Part shown: one piece after another, positions 16,516 to 25,460 of the stretch
Layout: the number at the start of each line of letters is the position of its first letter
How positions within the stretch are numbered: the stretch's first letter is position 1
Assembly: GCA_964503475.1 (NCBI GenBank)
Contig: CAZCZU010000013.1
Coordinates: forward strand, 1 to 57,365
Direction: 5' to 3'
Length of the DNA stretch: 57,365 nt
DNA from: CAZCZU01 sp964503475
GTDB lineage: Bacteria; Pseudomonadota; Zetaproteobacteria; Mariprofundales; Mariprofundaceae
Notes under the pieces: model-generated
Databases searched by the model: none
Seen by the model: only the letters and a program-made list of their open reading frames with translations
What the model was told of the DNA's origin: nothing
Position numbers and translations under genes: made by a program

Positions 16516-17763
16516 TTATTCGCGTCGACTTCCAAGCTCGGCGATGAGCGCATCGGCGGCAACGGTGTGCTGCTCCCCTTTCGCCATATCCTTCAGCGCC
16601 ACCTTGCCGGCAAGCATCTCATCCTCACCGATAACCACGACAAAGCGGGCGCCCTCACGATCGGCTCGCTTGAACTGGCGCTTGGCCGATCCGCCACCGC
16701 AGTGAACCACGGCATAGCCCGCCTCACGCAGACGCGAGGCCTGTTGCAGCGACATCGCCAGCGGCGCGTCCCCCAGGGCCACAACCGCCACATCCGGTGT
16801 CGGCATCGCCGCCTCTTCCAGCAGCAGAGCCAGGCGCTCCACACCCATGGCAAAGCCGACAGCAGGTGTCGCAGGTCCACCCAACTCCTCGACCAGGCCA
16901 TCGTAACGGCCGCCGGCCAGCACCGTACCCTGGGCACCGAGTTTGTCGGTCACCACCTCGAAAGCGGTGCGATTGTAGTAATCGAGTCCGCGCACAATGC
17001 GTGCATTCACCTCGAACGGCACCTCAAGCGCTGTCAGACTGCGCTTCAGGCCGGCAAAGTGGACATCGCAGTCCGGGCAGAGGTGGGTCACCATCTCCGG
17101 CGCATCAATGAGCGCCTCCTGGCACGAAGCGACCTTGCAATCGAGCACGCGCATCGGGTTCTTGTCGATGCGCTCGTTACAGGTTTCGCACAGTTGATCG
17201 GCCCGGTGCCTGAGATAGGCGACCAGCGTATCGCGGTAGGCCGGGCGACACTCCGCACACCCCAGCGAATTGATCTCCAGGCGCAGCTCCGGAATACCCA
17301 GCTTGTCGAGGAAGCGGTGAGCCATGGCCAGCATCTCGGCATCCTCGACAGGACCGGTGGCGCCAAACATCTCGACGCCGATCTGCTGAAACTGGCGCAG
17401 GCGCCCTTTCTGCGGGCGCTCGCGACGGAACATATTACCGGCATAGAACCAGCGCTGGATACCGGAGCGGGTCAACCCCGCCTGCAGATAGGCACGCACG
17501 GCACCGGCCGTCCCCTCCGGACGCAGACAGAGCGAATCACCGCCCTGATCGATGAAACAGTACATCTCCTTGGAGACGATATCGGTCGCCTCGCCGATCG
17601 AGCGCACGAACAGGTCGGTCGGCTCCAGTACCGGCAGGCGCACTTCGGAGAAACCATAGCTGCCGAATACCTCGCGTGCCGCCTGCTCGATCCGGCGCCA
17701 GCGCAGCACCTCCTGCGGCAGGCCGTCATGGATGCCGCGAATACTCTTGATCTGCCCGCTCAT
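16516..17763 (-). CDS. hisS: Histidyl-tRNA synthetase
   Basis: Class II aminoacyl-tRNA synthetase, 415 residues, the usual bacterial length. Motif 1 region GIHDGLPQE, motif 2 RPEGTAGAVRA and RRERPQKGRLRQFQQIG, the histidine motifs RGLDYYNRTAFEV and AGGRYDGLVEELGG, motif 3 GFAMGVERL, and an anticodon-binding C-terminal domain are present. The start overlaps the ispG stop (ATGA), an arrangement common in proteobacteria. Confidence 0.97.
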   Translation of the reverse strand: MSGQIKSIRGIHDGLPQEVLRWRRIEQAAREVFGSYGFSEVRLPVLEPTDLFVRSIGEATDIVSKEMYCFIDQGGDSLCLRPEGTAGAVRAYLQAGLTRSGIQRWFYAGNMFRRERPQKGRLRQFQQIGVEMFGATGPVEDAEMLAMAHRFLDKLGIPELRLEINSLGCAECRPAYRDTLVAYLRHRADQLCETCNERIDKNPMRVLDCKVASCQEALIDAPEMVTHLCPDCDVHFAGLKRSLTALEVPFEVNARIVRGLDYYNRTAFEVVTDKLGAQGTVLAGGRYDGLVEELGGPATPAVGFAMGVERLALLLEEAAMPTPDVAVVALGDAPLAMSLQQASRLREAGYAVVHCGGGSAKRQFKRADREGARFVVVIGEDEMLAGKVALKDMAKGEQHTVAADALIAELGSRRE

Positions 17764-18860
17764 GACTCGCCCTTCTCCTCGCGTATCCTGGCCGCCTTCG
17801 CCTCGACCTCCTCGACCAGCCGGTCGATCAGTTCTCCGGACTTCACCTTGCCGTCCTTATCGCCCTCGCGGTAGAGCATGTGCACCGGATAACCGCCGGT
17901 AATACCCAGGTCGGCCTCCTTGGCCTCGCCGGGACCGTTGACCACACAACCGATCACGGCCACATCGATGCTCTCATGGATATGCGCCAGGCGCTCCTCC
18001 AGGGCATTGGCCGTGGCGATGACATCAAACTTCTGGCGCGCGCATGTCGGGCAGGCGATCAGGTTCACGCCGCGATGACGCAGCCCCAGCGCCTTCAGAA
18101 TCTCGAAGCCGACCCGCACCTCCTGCGGCGGCGGAGCCGCCAGCGATACGCGGATGGTGTCGCCGATACCATCGGCCAGCAGCAGCCCCAGCCCGATCGA
18201 GGACTTGATCGTGCCGCCGAACTGGCTGCCGGACTCGGTGATACCGAGATGAAAGGGATAATCGACCATCGTGGCCAGCTTGCGGTAGGCGGCCACGGTC
18301 ATCGGAATATTGCTCGCCTTCAGCGACACCTTGATGTCGTGAAAATCCATCTCCTCGAGGATACGGATATGGCTCATGGCCGATTCGACCATGGCATCGG
18401 CACACGGCTCACCGTACTTCTCGTTCAGCTCCTTTTCGAGCGAACCGGCATTGACGCCGATACGGATCGAGACACCACGCTCTTTGGCCGCAGCCACGAC
18501 GCGCTCGACACGCTCGCGGCCACCGATATTGCCCGGATTCAGGCGCAGGCCATGCACACCGGCCTCAAGGGCCGCCAGTGCCATTTTGTAGCTGAAGTGG
18601 ATATCGGCGATGATCGGTACGTCCGTCTGGGCCAGGATCTCCGGCATCGCGGCCGCCGACTCCGGATCGGGCACGGAGACACGCACGATATCGGCCCCCG
18701 CCTCCTGCAGCTCATGAATCTGGGCTACGGTGGCGTCGATATCGGTGGTCGGGGTATTGGTCATCGACTGGACGGCAATCGGGGCATCGCCACCAACTGC
18801 CACGCTGCCCACGTGCAGCTGCCGCGTTTTGCGACGCGGCATCACAATGGAATCACGCAT
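17760..18860 (-). CDS. ispG: 4-hydroxy-3-methylbut-2-enyl diphosphate synthase (flavodoxin)
   Basis: An Fe-S enzyme of the MEP isoprenoid pathway converting MEcPP to HMBPP. The 366-residue protein has SMTNTPTTD, a TIM-barrel part with ADIHFSYKMAL and LRLNPGNIGG, and the [4Fe-4S] ligands in ACPTCARQ and IGCVVNGPGEAKEAD. It shows the two-domain bacterial form without the plant-type insertion. The lipoprotein gene ends 9 bases upstream and hisS overlaps downstream. Confidence 0.97.
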   Translation of the reverse strand: MRDSIVMPRRKTRQLHVGSVAVGGDAPIAVQSMTNTPTTDIDATVAQIHELQEAGADIVRVSVPDPESAAAMPEILAQTDVPIIADIHFSYKMALAALEAGVHGLRLNPGNIGGRERVERVVAAAKERGVSIRIGVNAGSLEKELNEKYGEPCADAMVESAMSHIRILEEMDFHDIKVSLKASNIPMTVAAYRKLATMVDYPFHLGITESGSQFGGTIKSSIGLGLLLADGIGDTIRVSLAAPPPQEVRVGFEILKALGLRHRGVNLIACPTCARQKFDVIATANALEERLAHIHESIDVAVIGCVVNGPGEAKEADLGITGGYPVHMLYREGDKDGKVKSGELIDRLVEEVEAKAARIREEKGES

Positions 18861-18869
18861 TTAGTTTCC

Positions 18870-20000
18870 TCACTTGCCGCTGTCGGAATTCTCTCCACCA
18901 CGCAGCAGGCGCAAGCGCTCCTGCATCTGTTGGGCCCGACGCAGCGCATCGACATATTCGCCCTTCTCGGGCATCAGATCGACAGCCTTCTCCCAGTACT
19001 CGACCGCCTTGTCGATCTGCTCGCGCCGGAAGGCAAAGCTTCCCTGCTCGTAGAAAGCTTCGGCCTGCTTTTCGATGCCGGCATCGATCTGCTTGAGCAG
19101 ACGCTCCGCATTCTTGCCGCCTTCGCGGCGGTAGGCGAGTGCGTACTGGCGCGCCTGCTTCCATTTCCCGGCATTGATCAGTCCTTCGACCTTGGCAGCC
19201 GTCACTGCTTCGGACGTGGCCGGGCGCTGGGTGCGGCGCACGACCGATTTACGGATGATCTTGCCCTCCGGCGGAATCCTGAACTCGCGCGGCATCGCCG
19301 CCTTGATATCCTCCAGCAGCCGTTTGCCGCTGACCGAATCGGGCGAAAGACGCAGGTGCGATTCGATCTGCACGTAGGCAAGCTCCGGCAGGCCCTTGCG
19401 GAAATAGCGTTTGGCCTCCCAGTAAGCGAGCTGGATACGGTCGTCCAGGGCATCCTGATAGTTGTCGCGCATACAGATGATCGCCTCGTCATCCGGAGCC
19501 ACGCCCTTTGAGGCCTCATAGGCGTCGGGCCAGCTCATCAGTTCGGCATCCTCTTTACGGCGCTGCTTGAGCAGAAGCTCCATGCGCTCCTGGCGCATGC
19601 GCATCTCCATCGCCTTGCTCTTCTTCTGAAGCGCTTCCGGTTTGGTGGAGAATTCGGCTGCCTGGGCATAAAGGCTCTGGGCCTGGTACCAGACACCGCC
19701 CCGCTCGGCCTTTTCGGCCTTGCTCTCATAATGGCGCAGCAGGCGCAGACGGGCCGGCTCGACCTTGGTACGCAGCAGCTTCTGGGCCTGGGGATAGTCC
19801 TCACGGGTCTTATCCATGGAGAGGATGCGGGCCCGTGCCTCCATGATACGCCCCTGGTTATAATCCTTCTCGGCTGCATCGTAGGAATTCATCAGTGACG
19901 CCAGCCTGGAGAGAGGGCCACCGCCACCACCGGTCGCACAGCCACTCAGCAACATAAGTGCCAGCAGCAACGTGGTTTTCCTGATCCCGAACATCCTCAT
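18870..20000 (-). CDS. TPR-like lipoprotein of unknown function
   Basis: A 376-residue protein with a lipoprotein signal peptide (FGIRKTTLLLALMLLSGC; lipobox LSGC, lipidated Cys near residue 20), followed by a Gly-rich linker and long amphipathic helical repeats, several TPR-like (SFAFRREQIDKAVEYWEKA near the C-terminus). Charged and Arg-rich; no catalytic motif. The ATG at 20000 is 4 bases after the cyclase stop. It may be a periplasmic scaffold or sensor partner of the cyclase, which has an extracytoplasmic region; that link is inferred from adjacency only. Confidence 0.75.
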   Translation of the reverse strand: MRMFGIRKTTLLLALMLLSGCATGGGGGPLSRLASLMNSYDAAEKDYNQGRIMEARARILSMDKTREDYPQAQKLLRTKVEPARLRLLRHYESKAEKAERGGVWYQAQSLYAQAAEFSTKPEALQKKSKAMEMRMRQERMELLLKQRRKEDAELMSWPDAYEASKGVAPDDEAIICMRDNYQDALDDRIQLAYWEAKRYFRKGLPELAYVQIESHLRLSPDSVSGKRLLEDIKAAMPREFRIPPEGKIIRKSVVRRTQRPATSEAVTAAKVEGLINAGKWKQARQYALAYRREGGKNAERLLKQIDAGIEKQAEAFYEQGSFAFRREQIDKAVEYWEKAVDLMPEKGEYVDALRRAQQMQERLRLLRGGENSDSGK

Positions 20001-20004
20001 CAAC

Positions 20005-21468
20005 TCACACATCTCCGATAATCTGGCGTACATCCGAAGGCAGCGTCAGGTCGAATGCCAGAGCCACTGCATGCGCGATATTGCGCTGCACATCCTCATC
20101 CTCGGCCGTGACCTTGCCGCAGCGAATCGGCTGCGAGACGCCTTTTACCTCACGCGCCCCCATCTCGTCAAAGGAGAAACCAGTGCCGACGTGCATGAAG
20201 GTACCGTGCGAAAGCACCACCTCGCCACCTGCACCAAGGCCGCCCATACGCGAAGCGACGTTGACCGTATCACCAATCACGGTGTACTCGAGGCGCTCGG
20301 CCGCACCGATATTGCCGACAATGGCCTGCCCGCGATTAAGGCCGACACGGAACGAGATCGGTTCGCCATTCTTGCGCAACACGCCCAGCTTGCTGCAGGC
20401 CACCGTCATGGCAAGGCCGGCCATGGCAGCATGGCGCACATGCTCCTCATCCTCGTTGGGATGATTGAATACGGCCATCACCGCATCGCCGATGTACTTG
20501 TCCACATGGCCGCCGTAATAGTCGATAATGCGATGAAACACCTCGAAATGCTTATTCAGCACTTCAACAATCTCTTCCGGCTCGGTATTTTCAGAGAACG
20601 CGGTGAAGCCGACCATGTCGGCAAACAGCACCGTCACCTCCTGACGACGGTTCTCCGCCTCGACCGCACCGGTGCCCTCGAACACATCGGAGACCAGCTT
20701 CGGATTGAGATAGCGACCGAAGACATCGCGAATCTCCTCTTTGTGGGCCAGCTCCTGCACCATGTGGTTGAACTGGCTCACGGCATCGCTCACCTCGTCG
20801 TTGCCGTGTACCGGCAGGGCCACCCGGTAATCGCCTCCAGCCACCTGACGGGCACCGATGGCCAGCATCTCCAGCGGACGGGCAATGCGACCTGCCACCC
20901 AGTAGACCAGCATACCGGAGAGCACGGTGACAACCAGTGCCACCCAGATAATGCGAGCCACCAGCTTGCCGGCCTGTTCCTTCCAGGCATCTTCGGAGTA
21001 GTGCACGGCCACCAGGCCGATACGTGTACCGGCATATTCGATCGGGCGACCGTACCAGAGCGCCTCGGTCGGCAGGCGACGCGTATGTTCGCCCTCCACC
21101 TTCAGGGCCTTCACCTGATCCACGCTGCTGATCGTGCCATATTTCTGCACATCACCCGAGGTGTACTGCAGGTAGACGCCCAACACGGCCGGCACCTTGC
21201 GGGCGAAGCCCTGCAACATGATATCGACCTCGGTCTTGCTGCCGGCCAGCATCGGAATTTTCAACTCGTCGCCGAGACGATCGACCAGCACCTGCGCCTG
21301 CACCTCCTGATTCTTCAGCCAGGCATCGCGCTCCATATCGAGCAGGATCAGCACCAACACGACGACAGCCGCAGCCACGGCCATGCCGACCAGCATGGTC
21401 CACTTCCAGCGCACCGGAAAACGGGGCGGCAGATGTACGTCGGAATCTTGCTCAAGCGTCTCAGACAT
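20005..21468 (-). CDS. Membrane adenylate cyclase (class III) with HAMP domain
   Basis: A 487-residue receptor cyclase: membrane helix about residues 23-43, periplasmic sensor region of about 145 residues, second helix with IIWVALVVTVLSGML, HAMP linker (GRIARPLEML), then a class III catalytic domain. The metal aspartates lie in LFADMVGFTAFSE and YIGDAVMAVF; GRGQ-like GLNRGQAIVGNIG and YTVIGDTVNVASR follow. Lys before YIGD and Asp in IGDTVN are the usual adenine-selecting pair, so the product is probably cAMP. The start is placed at the ATG before SETLEQ. It heads a cyclase-lipoprotein-ispG-hisS series. Confidence 0.92.
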   Translation of the reverse strand: MSETLEQDSDVHLPPRFPVRWKWTMLVGMAVAAAVVVLVLILLDMERDAWLKNQEVQAQVLVDRLGDELKIPMLAGSKTEVDIMLQGFARKVPAVLGVYLQYTSGDVQKYGTISSVDQVKALKVEGEHTRRLPTEALWYGRPIEYAGTRIGLVAVHYSEDAWKEQAGKLVARIIWVALVVTVLSGMLVYWVAGRIARPLEMLAIGARQVAGGDYRVALPVHGNDEVSDAVSQFNHMVQELAHKEEIRDVFGRYLNPKLVSDVFEGTGAVEAENRRQEVTVLFADMVGFTAFSENTEPEEIVEVLNKHFEVFHRIIDYYGGHVDKYIGDAVMAVFNHPNEDEEHVRHAAMAGLAMTVACSKLGVLRKNGEPISFRVGLNRGQAIVGNIGAAERLEYTVIGDTVNVASRMGGLGAGGEVVLSHGTFMHVGTGFSFDEMGAREVKGVSQPIRCGKVTAEDEDVQRNIAHAVALAFDLTLPSDVRQIIGDV

Positions 21469-21706
21469 TGAGGCGGACCCTAGCGCAAGTTGCCACATCA
21501 TGACACGGCCTATTTGCCCTGTTTTGTCGTTTCATATTCCTGTTCAAGCTCATTTCGGCATTCGCATATACCTGGTCGATTCCGGCTGCCAGCCGCCCCT
21601 TTCCACCATACTGTCCGGTCGTGCAGATTTGCATCGGCAACAGAGCCTAAGACATGCTAGCCTTCGCATCCACACTCAAAGCGCCTTACTGGCCAACGGA
21701 GATGAC

Positions 21707-21982
21707 ATGTCACTGACATCCAAACAGCGTAAAGACCTGAAGGGTCGCGCCCACCACCTGAAGCCGGTGATCCGCATCGGCCAGCACGGCGTATCGGAGG
21801 GCGTGATCGAAGAGACACGGCAGGCACTGCACACCCACGAACTGATCAAGGTGCAGATTCAGCAGGGCGATCGCGAACAGCGCACCGCAGCCGCGGCACT
21901 GCTGGCCGAAAAAACGGAATCGGAACTGGTCGGTGAAATCGGCCGCATCTGCATCCTCTACCGCGAGCGGGACGAAGCTTGA
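21707..21982 (+). CDS. yhbY: YhbY-family RNA-binding protein (CRM domain)
   Basis: A 91-residue single CRM-domain protein. It starts SLTSKQRKDLKGRAHHLKPV and has the GxxG loop as IGQHGVSEGVI, with HELIKVQI in the middle. E. coli YhbY binds pre-50S particles. The ATG is chosen because the domain begins at once and GGAG lies just upstream; the longer open frame from 21383 runs through the divergent promoter region and is not coding. bolA overlaps its stop. Confidence 0.93.
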   Translation: MSLTSKQRKDLKGRAHHLKPVIRIGQHGVSEGVIEETRQALHTHELIKVQIQQGDREQRTAAAALLAEKTESELVGEIGRICILYRERDEA

Positions 21983-22245
21983 GCGAACGCACCGAAGCGA
22001 TCCGGGCCGCCCTCATCGAGGCCTTCGCGCCGCAATCGCTGCAGATCGAGGATGAGTCGTGGAAACACGCAGGGCATGCCGGCGCTCGCGAAAGCGGCGG
22101 CGGTCATTTCGTTGTCGACATCACCGCCGACTGCTTTGCCGGAAGATCGCGCATTGAGAGTCATCGCATGGTAAACACGGCACTGAAGCCGCTCTTCGGG
22201 CCGGACATCCATGCCCTGAGCATCCGGGCGCGCGCACCCGAATAG
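21979..22245 (+). CDS. bolA: BolA-family protein
   Basis: An 88-residue BolA/IbaG-type protein with SWKHAGHAGARESGGGHF and the GRSRIESHRMVNTAL helix. The conserved histidine in SHRMV is the usual ligand for an Fe-S cluster shared with a monothiol glutaredoxin. The start is a TTG overlapping the yhbY stop (TTGA), implying coupled translation. It ends 9 bases from the convergent response-regulator gene. Confidence 0.93.
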   Translation: MSERTEAIRAALIEAFAPQSLQIEDESWKHAGHAGARESGGGHFVVDITADCFAGRSRIESHRMVNTALKPLFGPDIHALSIRARAPE

Positions 22246-22254
22246 CCCGGCTGC

Positions 22255-22668
22255 TTACGCCTCTTCACCATCCTGCACCTTGAAGTGGCGCAGCAACTGC
22301 TGGTAGCGGGCAGCATTATCGAGTCGCACCCGGATCTCCGGCAACTGGAACGGCTTGCTGACAAAGTCATAAGCCCCCTTCTCGACGGCATGAATGGCAT
22401 CCTCGATGCCGGAGTATCCGGTCATCAGTACCACCAGTGTTTTGGCCGGATCGCCACTGGCCGCCGCCAGAATCGACAGCCCGTCGGCACCGGGCATGAC
22501 AATATCGGTCAGGATCAGGTCGTACGGGTTCTCTTCCAGAGACTTCAGGGCCTCGTCACCGCGATTGAAGACGGAAATCTCGTAATGGCCGCTGTCGACA
22601 AGATACTCCTCGAGCAGTTCGGCCAGCGCCTCGTCATCTTCGGCAATCAGCAAACGACACGGTTCCAT
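22255..22668 (-). CDS. Single-domain response regulator (CheY-like receiver)
   Basis: A 137-residue receiver domain with the acidic pair in IAEDDEA, phospho-acceptor D55 in LILTDIVMPG, T83 in VVLMTGY and K105 in FVSKPF. About 20 residues follow the domain with no output module. No histidine kinase is near, so it must serve a distant kinase or a phosphorelay. It stands alone on the minus strand between bolA and the divergent yihY-like gene. Confidence 0.93.
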   Translation of the reverse strand: MEPCRLLIAEDDEALAELLEEYLVDSGHYEISVFNRGDEALKSLEENPYDLILTDIVMPGADGLSILAAASGDPAKTLVVLMTGYSGIEDAIHAVEKGAYDFVSKPFQLPEIRVRLDNAARYQQLLRHFKVQDGEEA

Positions 22669-22948
22669 CGTTCAGTTCCAGCCCAGGCATGGCAGCAGCA
22701 GATGGCCACGTCCAAGATCGTGCATGTGGTCTTTCCCCCTTCCACTCGAATGCCGGCCAGCCTCTCTTCCACCCGACCCGGTCAGCATATCCGGCATGCG
22801 GGGCAAGTCAAAGCGGCCCTCGCAGCTTGCGGGATGCCCGGCAGCGAATTACGCTGCAAAGCATGGCACCCCTTTCTTATATCATGAGCATCTCTTTCCG
22901 TCATCCCCTGACGTGCTGAGCTCGTTCAAAACATCACTGAGCCGCGTC
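22669..22948. other. Intergenic region between response regulator and yihY-like gene
   Basis: About 280 bases without a convincing gene. It holds a small hairpin (GCAGCG 22841-22846 with CGCTGC 22852-22857) and an AT-rich stretch TTATATC (22877-22883) that could be a weak -10 box for the plus-strand gene. Open frames across it have no ribosome site and read as low-complexity peptides. Confidence 0.4.
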
Positions 22949-24256
22949 ATGGAGATGGATGTCGCCGAAGTGGCCAGTCTGCCCGCCATCAAACGCCATA
23001 TCGCCAACCTGATCCGCTTTTTCTGGCGCGTGGCGCAACGCTTTGTGGCCGACAAATGCATCCAGCGCGCCTCCGCACTCGGCTATGCCTCGCTGCTGGC
23101 GATCGTGCCGCTGGTGGCTCTTGGCTTCTCCGTTTTCACCAGTTTCCAGGCCTTCGACGTGGTCGCCGGCCACGTCCGCAGCGCCCTGCTCGATTACCTG
23201 CTTCCGACCAGCCAGCAGGCGGTCCAGCATTACCTGGGCCAGGTCGCCAGCAAGACCACGGCCCTCTCCATCTTCGGCATTATCGGCCTGCTGTTCACGG
23301 CCACCGCCCTGCTCAACACCATGGAGGAGGCCTTCAACGACATCTGGCGCATCACCCGCACGCGACCGATTCTGGCCAAGTTCGTCACCTTCTGGGCCAT
23401 CCTGACCCTGTCACCGATCCTGATCGGCGCCTCGATCACCATCACCTCCTATTTCGCCGCCCTGCCGGTGATCCGTGATGTAGCGGAAGGCGCCTCGCTG
23501 ATCCGCGAAATCCCCTTCCTGCTGCCATGGCTGATCTCATCGCTGGCCATGACCGCTCTTTACATCGTACTGCCCAACACCGGCGTACCTTTCCGCCACG
23601 CCTTTGCCGGCGGGCTTGTGGCCGGCGCCCTGTTCGAAACCGGCAAGCTCGGCTTCGCCTTCTATGTCACCGAACTTGCCCACTACGAAAAGATCTACGG
23701 CGCCCTGGGCACGCTGCCGGTCTTCCTGATCTGGCTCTACCTCACCTGGATTGTCGTTCTGGTCGGGGCGGAGGTCACCTTCTGCTTGCAGCACCCGGAG
23801 CAGTCGCAAAAGCGGGGCGAATGGCTGAACCGCCCCGGCATCCAGCACTTCTTCTCGCACCTGATCCTGTTGCGTGCCGCCGAGGCCCTCAGGCGTGGCG
23901 AAACCCTGACGCTGGCCGAACTGGAGCGCGAAACCGCCCTGCCCGACAACATCCTGCAGGAGTGGCTGGATCGTCTTTGCGACCAGCGGCTGCTGGCACC
24001 GGTCGGTAGCGGCAGCCCCCTGCTCAGCGAGTGGCTACCGGCCCGCGATCCCGCCTCACTGTCGCTGCTCAATGTGCACCAGTCGCTGACCAATGATCGC
24101 ATGGAGATCCCCGATGCCTGGCAGGACACGCCGATCGGACGTACATTGATGGCCCTCTACTTCCGCCTGCAGCGCGAAGAGAACGATATCCTTGCCCGGG
24201 TCAGCATCCACGATCTTATGAGCAAGGAACAACAGGAGAACGAACCCCGGATATGA
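22949..24256 (+). CDS. YihY/virulence factor BrkB family membrane protein
   Basis: About 435 residues. The first 290 or so carry the six membrane helices of the YihY family (once misnamed ribonuclease BN): RASALGYASLLAIVPL, LLFTATALLNTMEEAFNDIW, LYIVLPNTGVPFRHAF and YEKIYGALGTLPVFLIWLY. The remaining ~140 residues form a soluble tail resembling a winged-helix DNA-binding region (ELERETALPDNILQEWLDRL). Function is not established for the family. The start is uncertain: no clear ribosome site; a GTG at 22913 or the ATG at 22955 are alternatives. The M24 peptidase overlaps its stop. Confidence 0.85.
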   Translation: MEMDVAEVASLPAIKRHIANLIRFFWRVAQRFVADKCIQRASALGYASLLAIVPLVALGFSVFTSFQAFDVVAGHVRSALLDYLLPTSQQAVQHYLGQVASKTTALSIFGIIGLLFTATALLNTMEEAFNDIWRITRTRPILAKFVTFWAILTLSPILIGASITITSYFAALPVIRDVAEGASLIREIPFLLPWLISSLAMTALYIVLPNTGVPFRHAFAGGLVAGALFETGKLGFAFYVTELAHYEKIYGALGTLPVFLIWLYLTWIVVLVGAEVTFCLQHPEQSQKRGEWLNRPGIQHFFSHLILLRAAEALRRGETLTLAELERETALPDNILQEWLDRLCDQRLLAPVGSGSPLLSEWLPARDPASLSLLNVHQSLTNDRMEIPDAWQDTPIGRTLMALYFRLQREENDILARVSIHDLMSKEQQENEPRI

Positions 24257-25383
24257 GTCACGCCACCCTGATGATCGCCGCATCGGAACACGATGCGGAT
24301 ATGCTTTATATCTCCGGCATGTTCGTGCCCGACCCGTTTGTCGTCATCGGCATCGACGGGCAATGGCATGGCCTCTTCTCGCCCCTGGAGGTGGACCGGG
24401 CCCGCTCCCAGTCCCGACTCGACGAGGTACACCTAGACACGCCGTGGCGGGAACGCGCGTCTGCATCAGGGCTCCCCGAAGGGCTGGCCGGCGCTGCCGC
24501 CGCCTTTTTACGCGAGCGAAACATCGACACGCTCACCGTACCGCCCCACTTCCCCCTCGCCCTGGCCGAGAAGCTGCGCGGCGCAGGCTTCAGCGTCAGC
24601 CCTGCCGACGGTGCGATGTTTCCGCAACGTGCCATCAAGCGCGAGGATGAGATCCGCGAACTGGCCAAAGCCGAACGCCTCACCCGCCAGTCGATGCAGC
24701 AGGCGGAAGCCTTCCTGGCCCGCTGCGGCATCATGGACAACGGCCATATCAGCCACCCCGAAACGGGCAAGCGGGTGCATGCCCGCGACGTGCGCGCCGT
24801 CATCGAGACCTTCCTGATCGGCCATGGCGCCGTGCCGTCGCACACCATCGTCGCCTGTGGCCGCGAGGCCGCCGATCCGCACAACATCGGCAACCGTTTC
24901 CTCAAGGCAGGGGAGCCGATCATCATCGATATCTTTCCGCACCTGGTCGCCAGCGGCTACTGGGGTGACATGACCCGCACCTACGTGAAGGGCAAGGCAT
25001 CGTCAGAGCTGAAGCGACTCTACGCCACCGTGCGCAACGGCCAGGATATCGGCCTGGAGATGGTCATGGCCGGCGCCAGCGGCGCAGCGATCCACCGGTG
25101 CATTGTCGATCACTTTGATCGCCAGGGCTATCCCACCGGCATGCAGCGTGGCCGCCAGTGCGGCTTTTTCCACGGCACAGGCCACGGTGTCGGCCTGGAA
25201 ATCCACGAAAGCCCGCGCATCTCGGTGCGCGACGATACCCTGCAGGCCGGTCAGGTCGTGACCGTGGAGCCCGGGTTGTATTATCCGCACCTTGGCGGGG
25301 TGCGCATCGAGGATATGGTGGTTGTGCGTGCGCACGGTTGCGATAACCTGACCCGCTACAAGCGGAAGTTTGAAATTCCGTAA
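24253..25383 (+). CDS. M24 family metallopeptidase (Xaa-Pro aminopeptidase-like)
   Basis: A 376-residue pita-bread-fold aminopeptidase with a creatinase-type N-terminal domain (about residues 1-120). The dinuclear metal ligands are all visible in order: Asp in IIIDIFPH, Asp in GDMTRTY, His in GTGHGVGLEIHE, Glu in VEPGLYY and Glu in GVRIEDM. It probably removes N-terminal residues before proline; no signal peptide is seen, so it is cytoplasmic. The start overlaps the yihY-like stop by four bases. Confidence 0.92.
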   Translation: MSHATLMIAASEHDADMLYISGMFVPDPFVVIGIDGQWHGLFSPLEVDRARSQSRLDEVHLDTPWRERASASGLPEGLAGAAAAFLRERNIDTLTVPPHFPLALAEKLRGAGFSVSPADGAMFPQRAIKREDEIRELAKAERLTRQSMQQAEAFLARCGIMDNGHISHPETGKRVHARDVRAVIETFLIGHGAVPSHTIVACGREAADPHNIGNRFLKAGEPIIIDIFPHLVASGYWGDMTRTYVKGKASSELKRLYATVRNGQDIGLEMVMAGASGAAIHRCIVDHFDRQGYPTGMQRGRQCGFFHGTGHGVGLEIHESPRISVRDDTLQAGQVVTVEPGLYYPHLGGVRIEDMVVVRAHGCDNLTRYKRKFEIP

Positions 25384-25387
25384 GTAT

Positions 25388-25418
25388 TTGGACGTGACAG
25401 GTGATGTAATGCTACAAT
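25388..25418 (+). promoter_or_regulatory. Putative promoter of the double cNMP-binding gene
   Basis: TACAAT at 25413-25418 is preceded by TG one base away (25410-25411), an extended -10 element. TTGGAC at 25388-25393 is a possible -35 with a long 19-base spacer. Start of transcription would be near 25425, within the palindrome listed next. Confidence 0.45.
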
Positions 25419-25422
25419 TGCC

Positions 25423-25436
25423 GTGACCAACGTCAC
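25423..25436. promoter_or_regulatory. CRP/FNR-like palindrome
   Basis: GTGA-N6-TCAC, the core of a CRP-type operator, spans 25423-25436. It sits at or just after the predicted transcription start, a position that would favour repression. Which regulator binds is unknown, as no CRP-type helix-turn-helix gene is in the window. Chance occurrence of an 8-base pattern is possible. Confidence 0.35.
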
Positions 25437-25460
25437 CAGACAAAAGGAAAAGGAGGATGC

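Noticed and set aside
22750..22797. ATGCCGG...CCGGCAT inverted repeat with a 34-base loop
   Set aside because: Short arms and a long loop in GC-rich DNA are expected by chance.
22724..22948. N-terminal extension of the yihY-like gene
   Set aside because: The extra ~75 residues are Pro/Ser/Gly-rich, unlike the family, and lack a ribosome site; the conserved part begins after about 22949.
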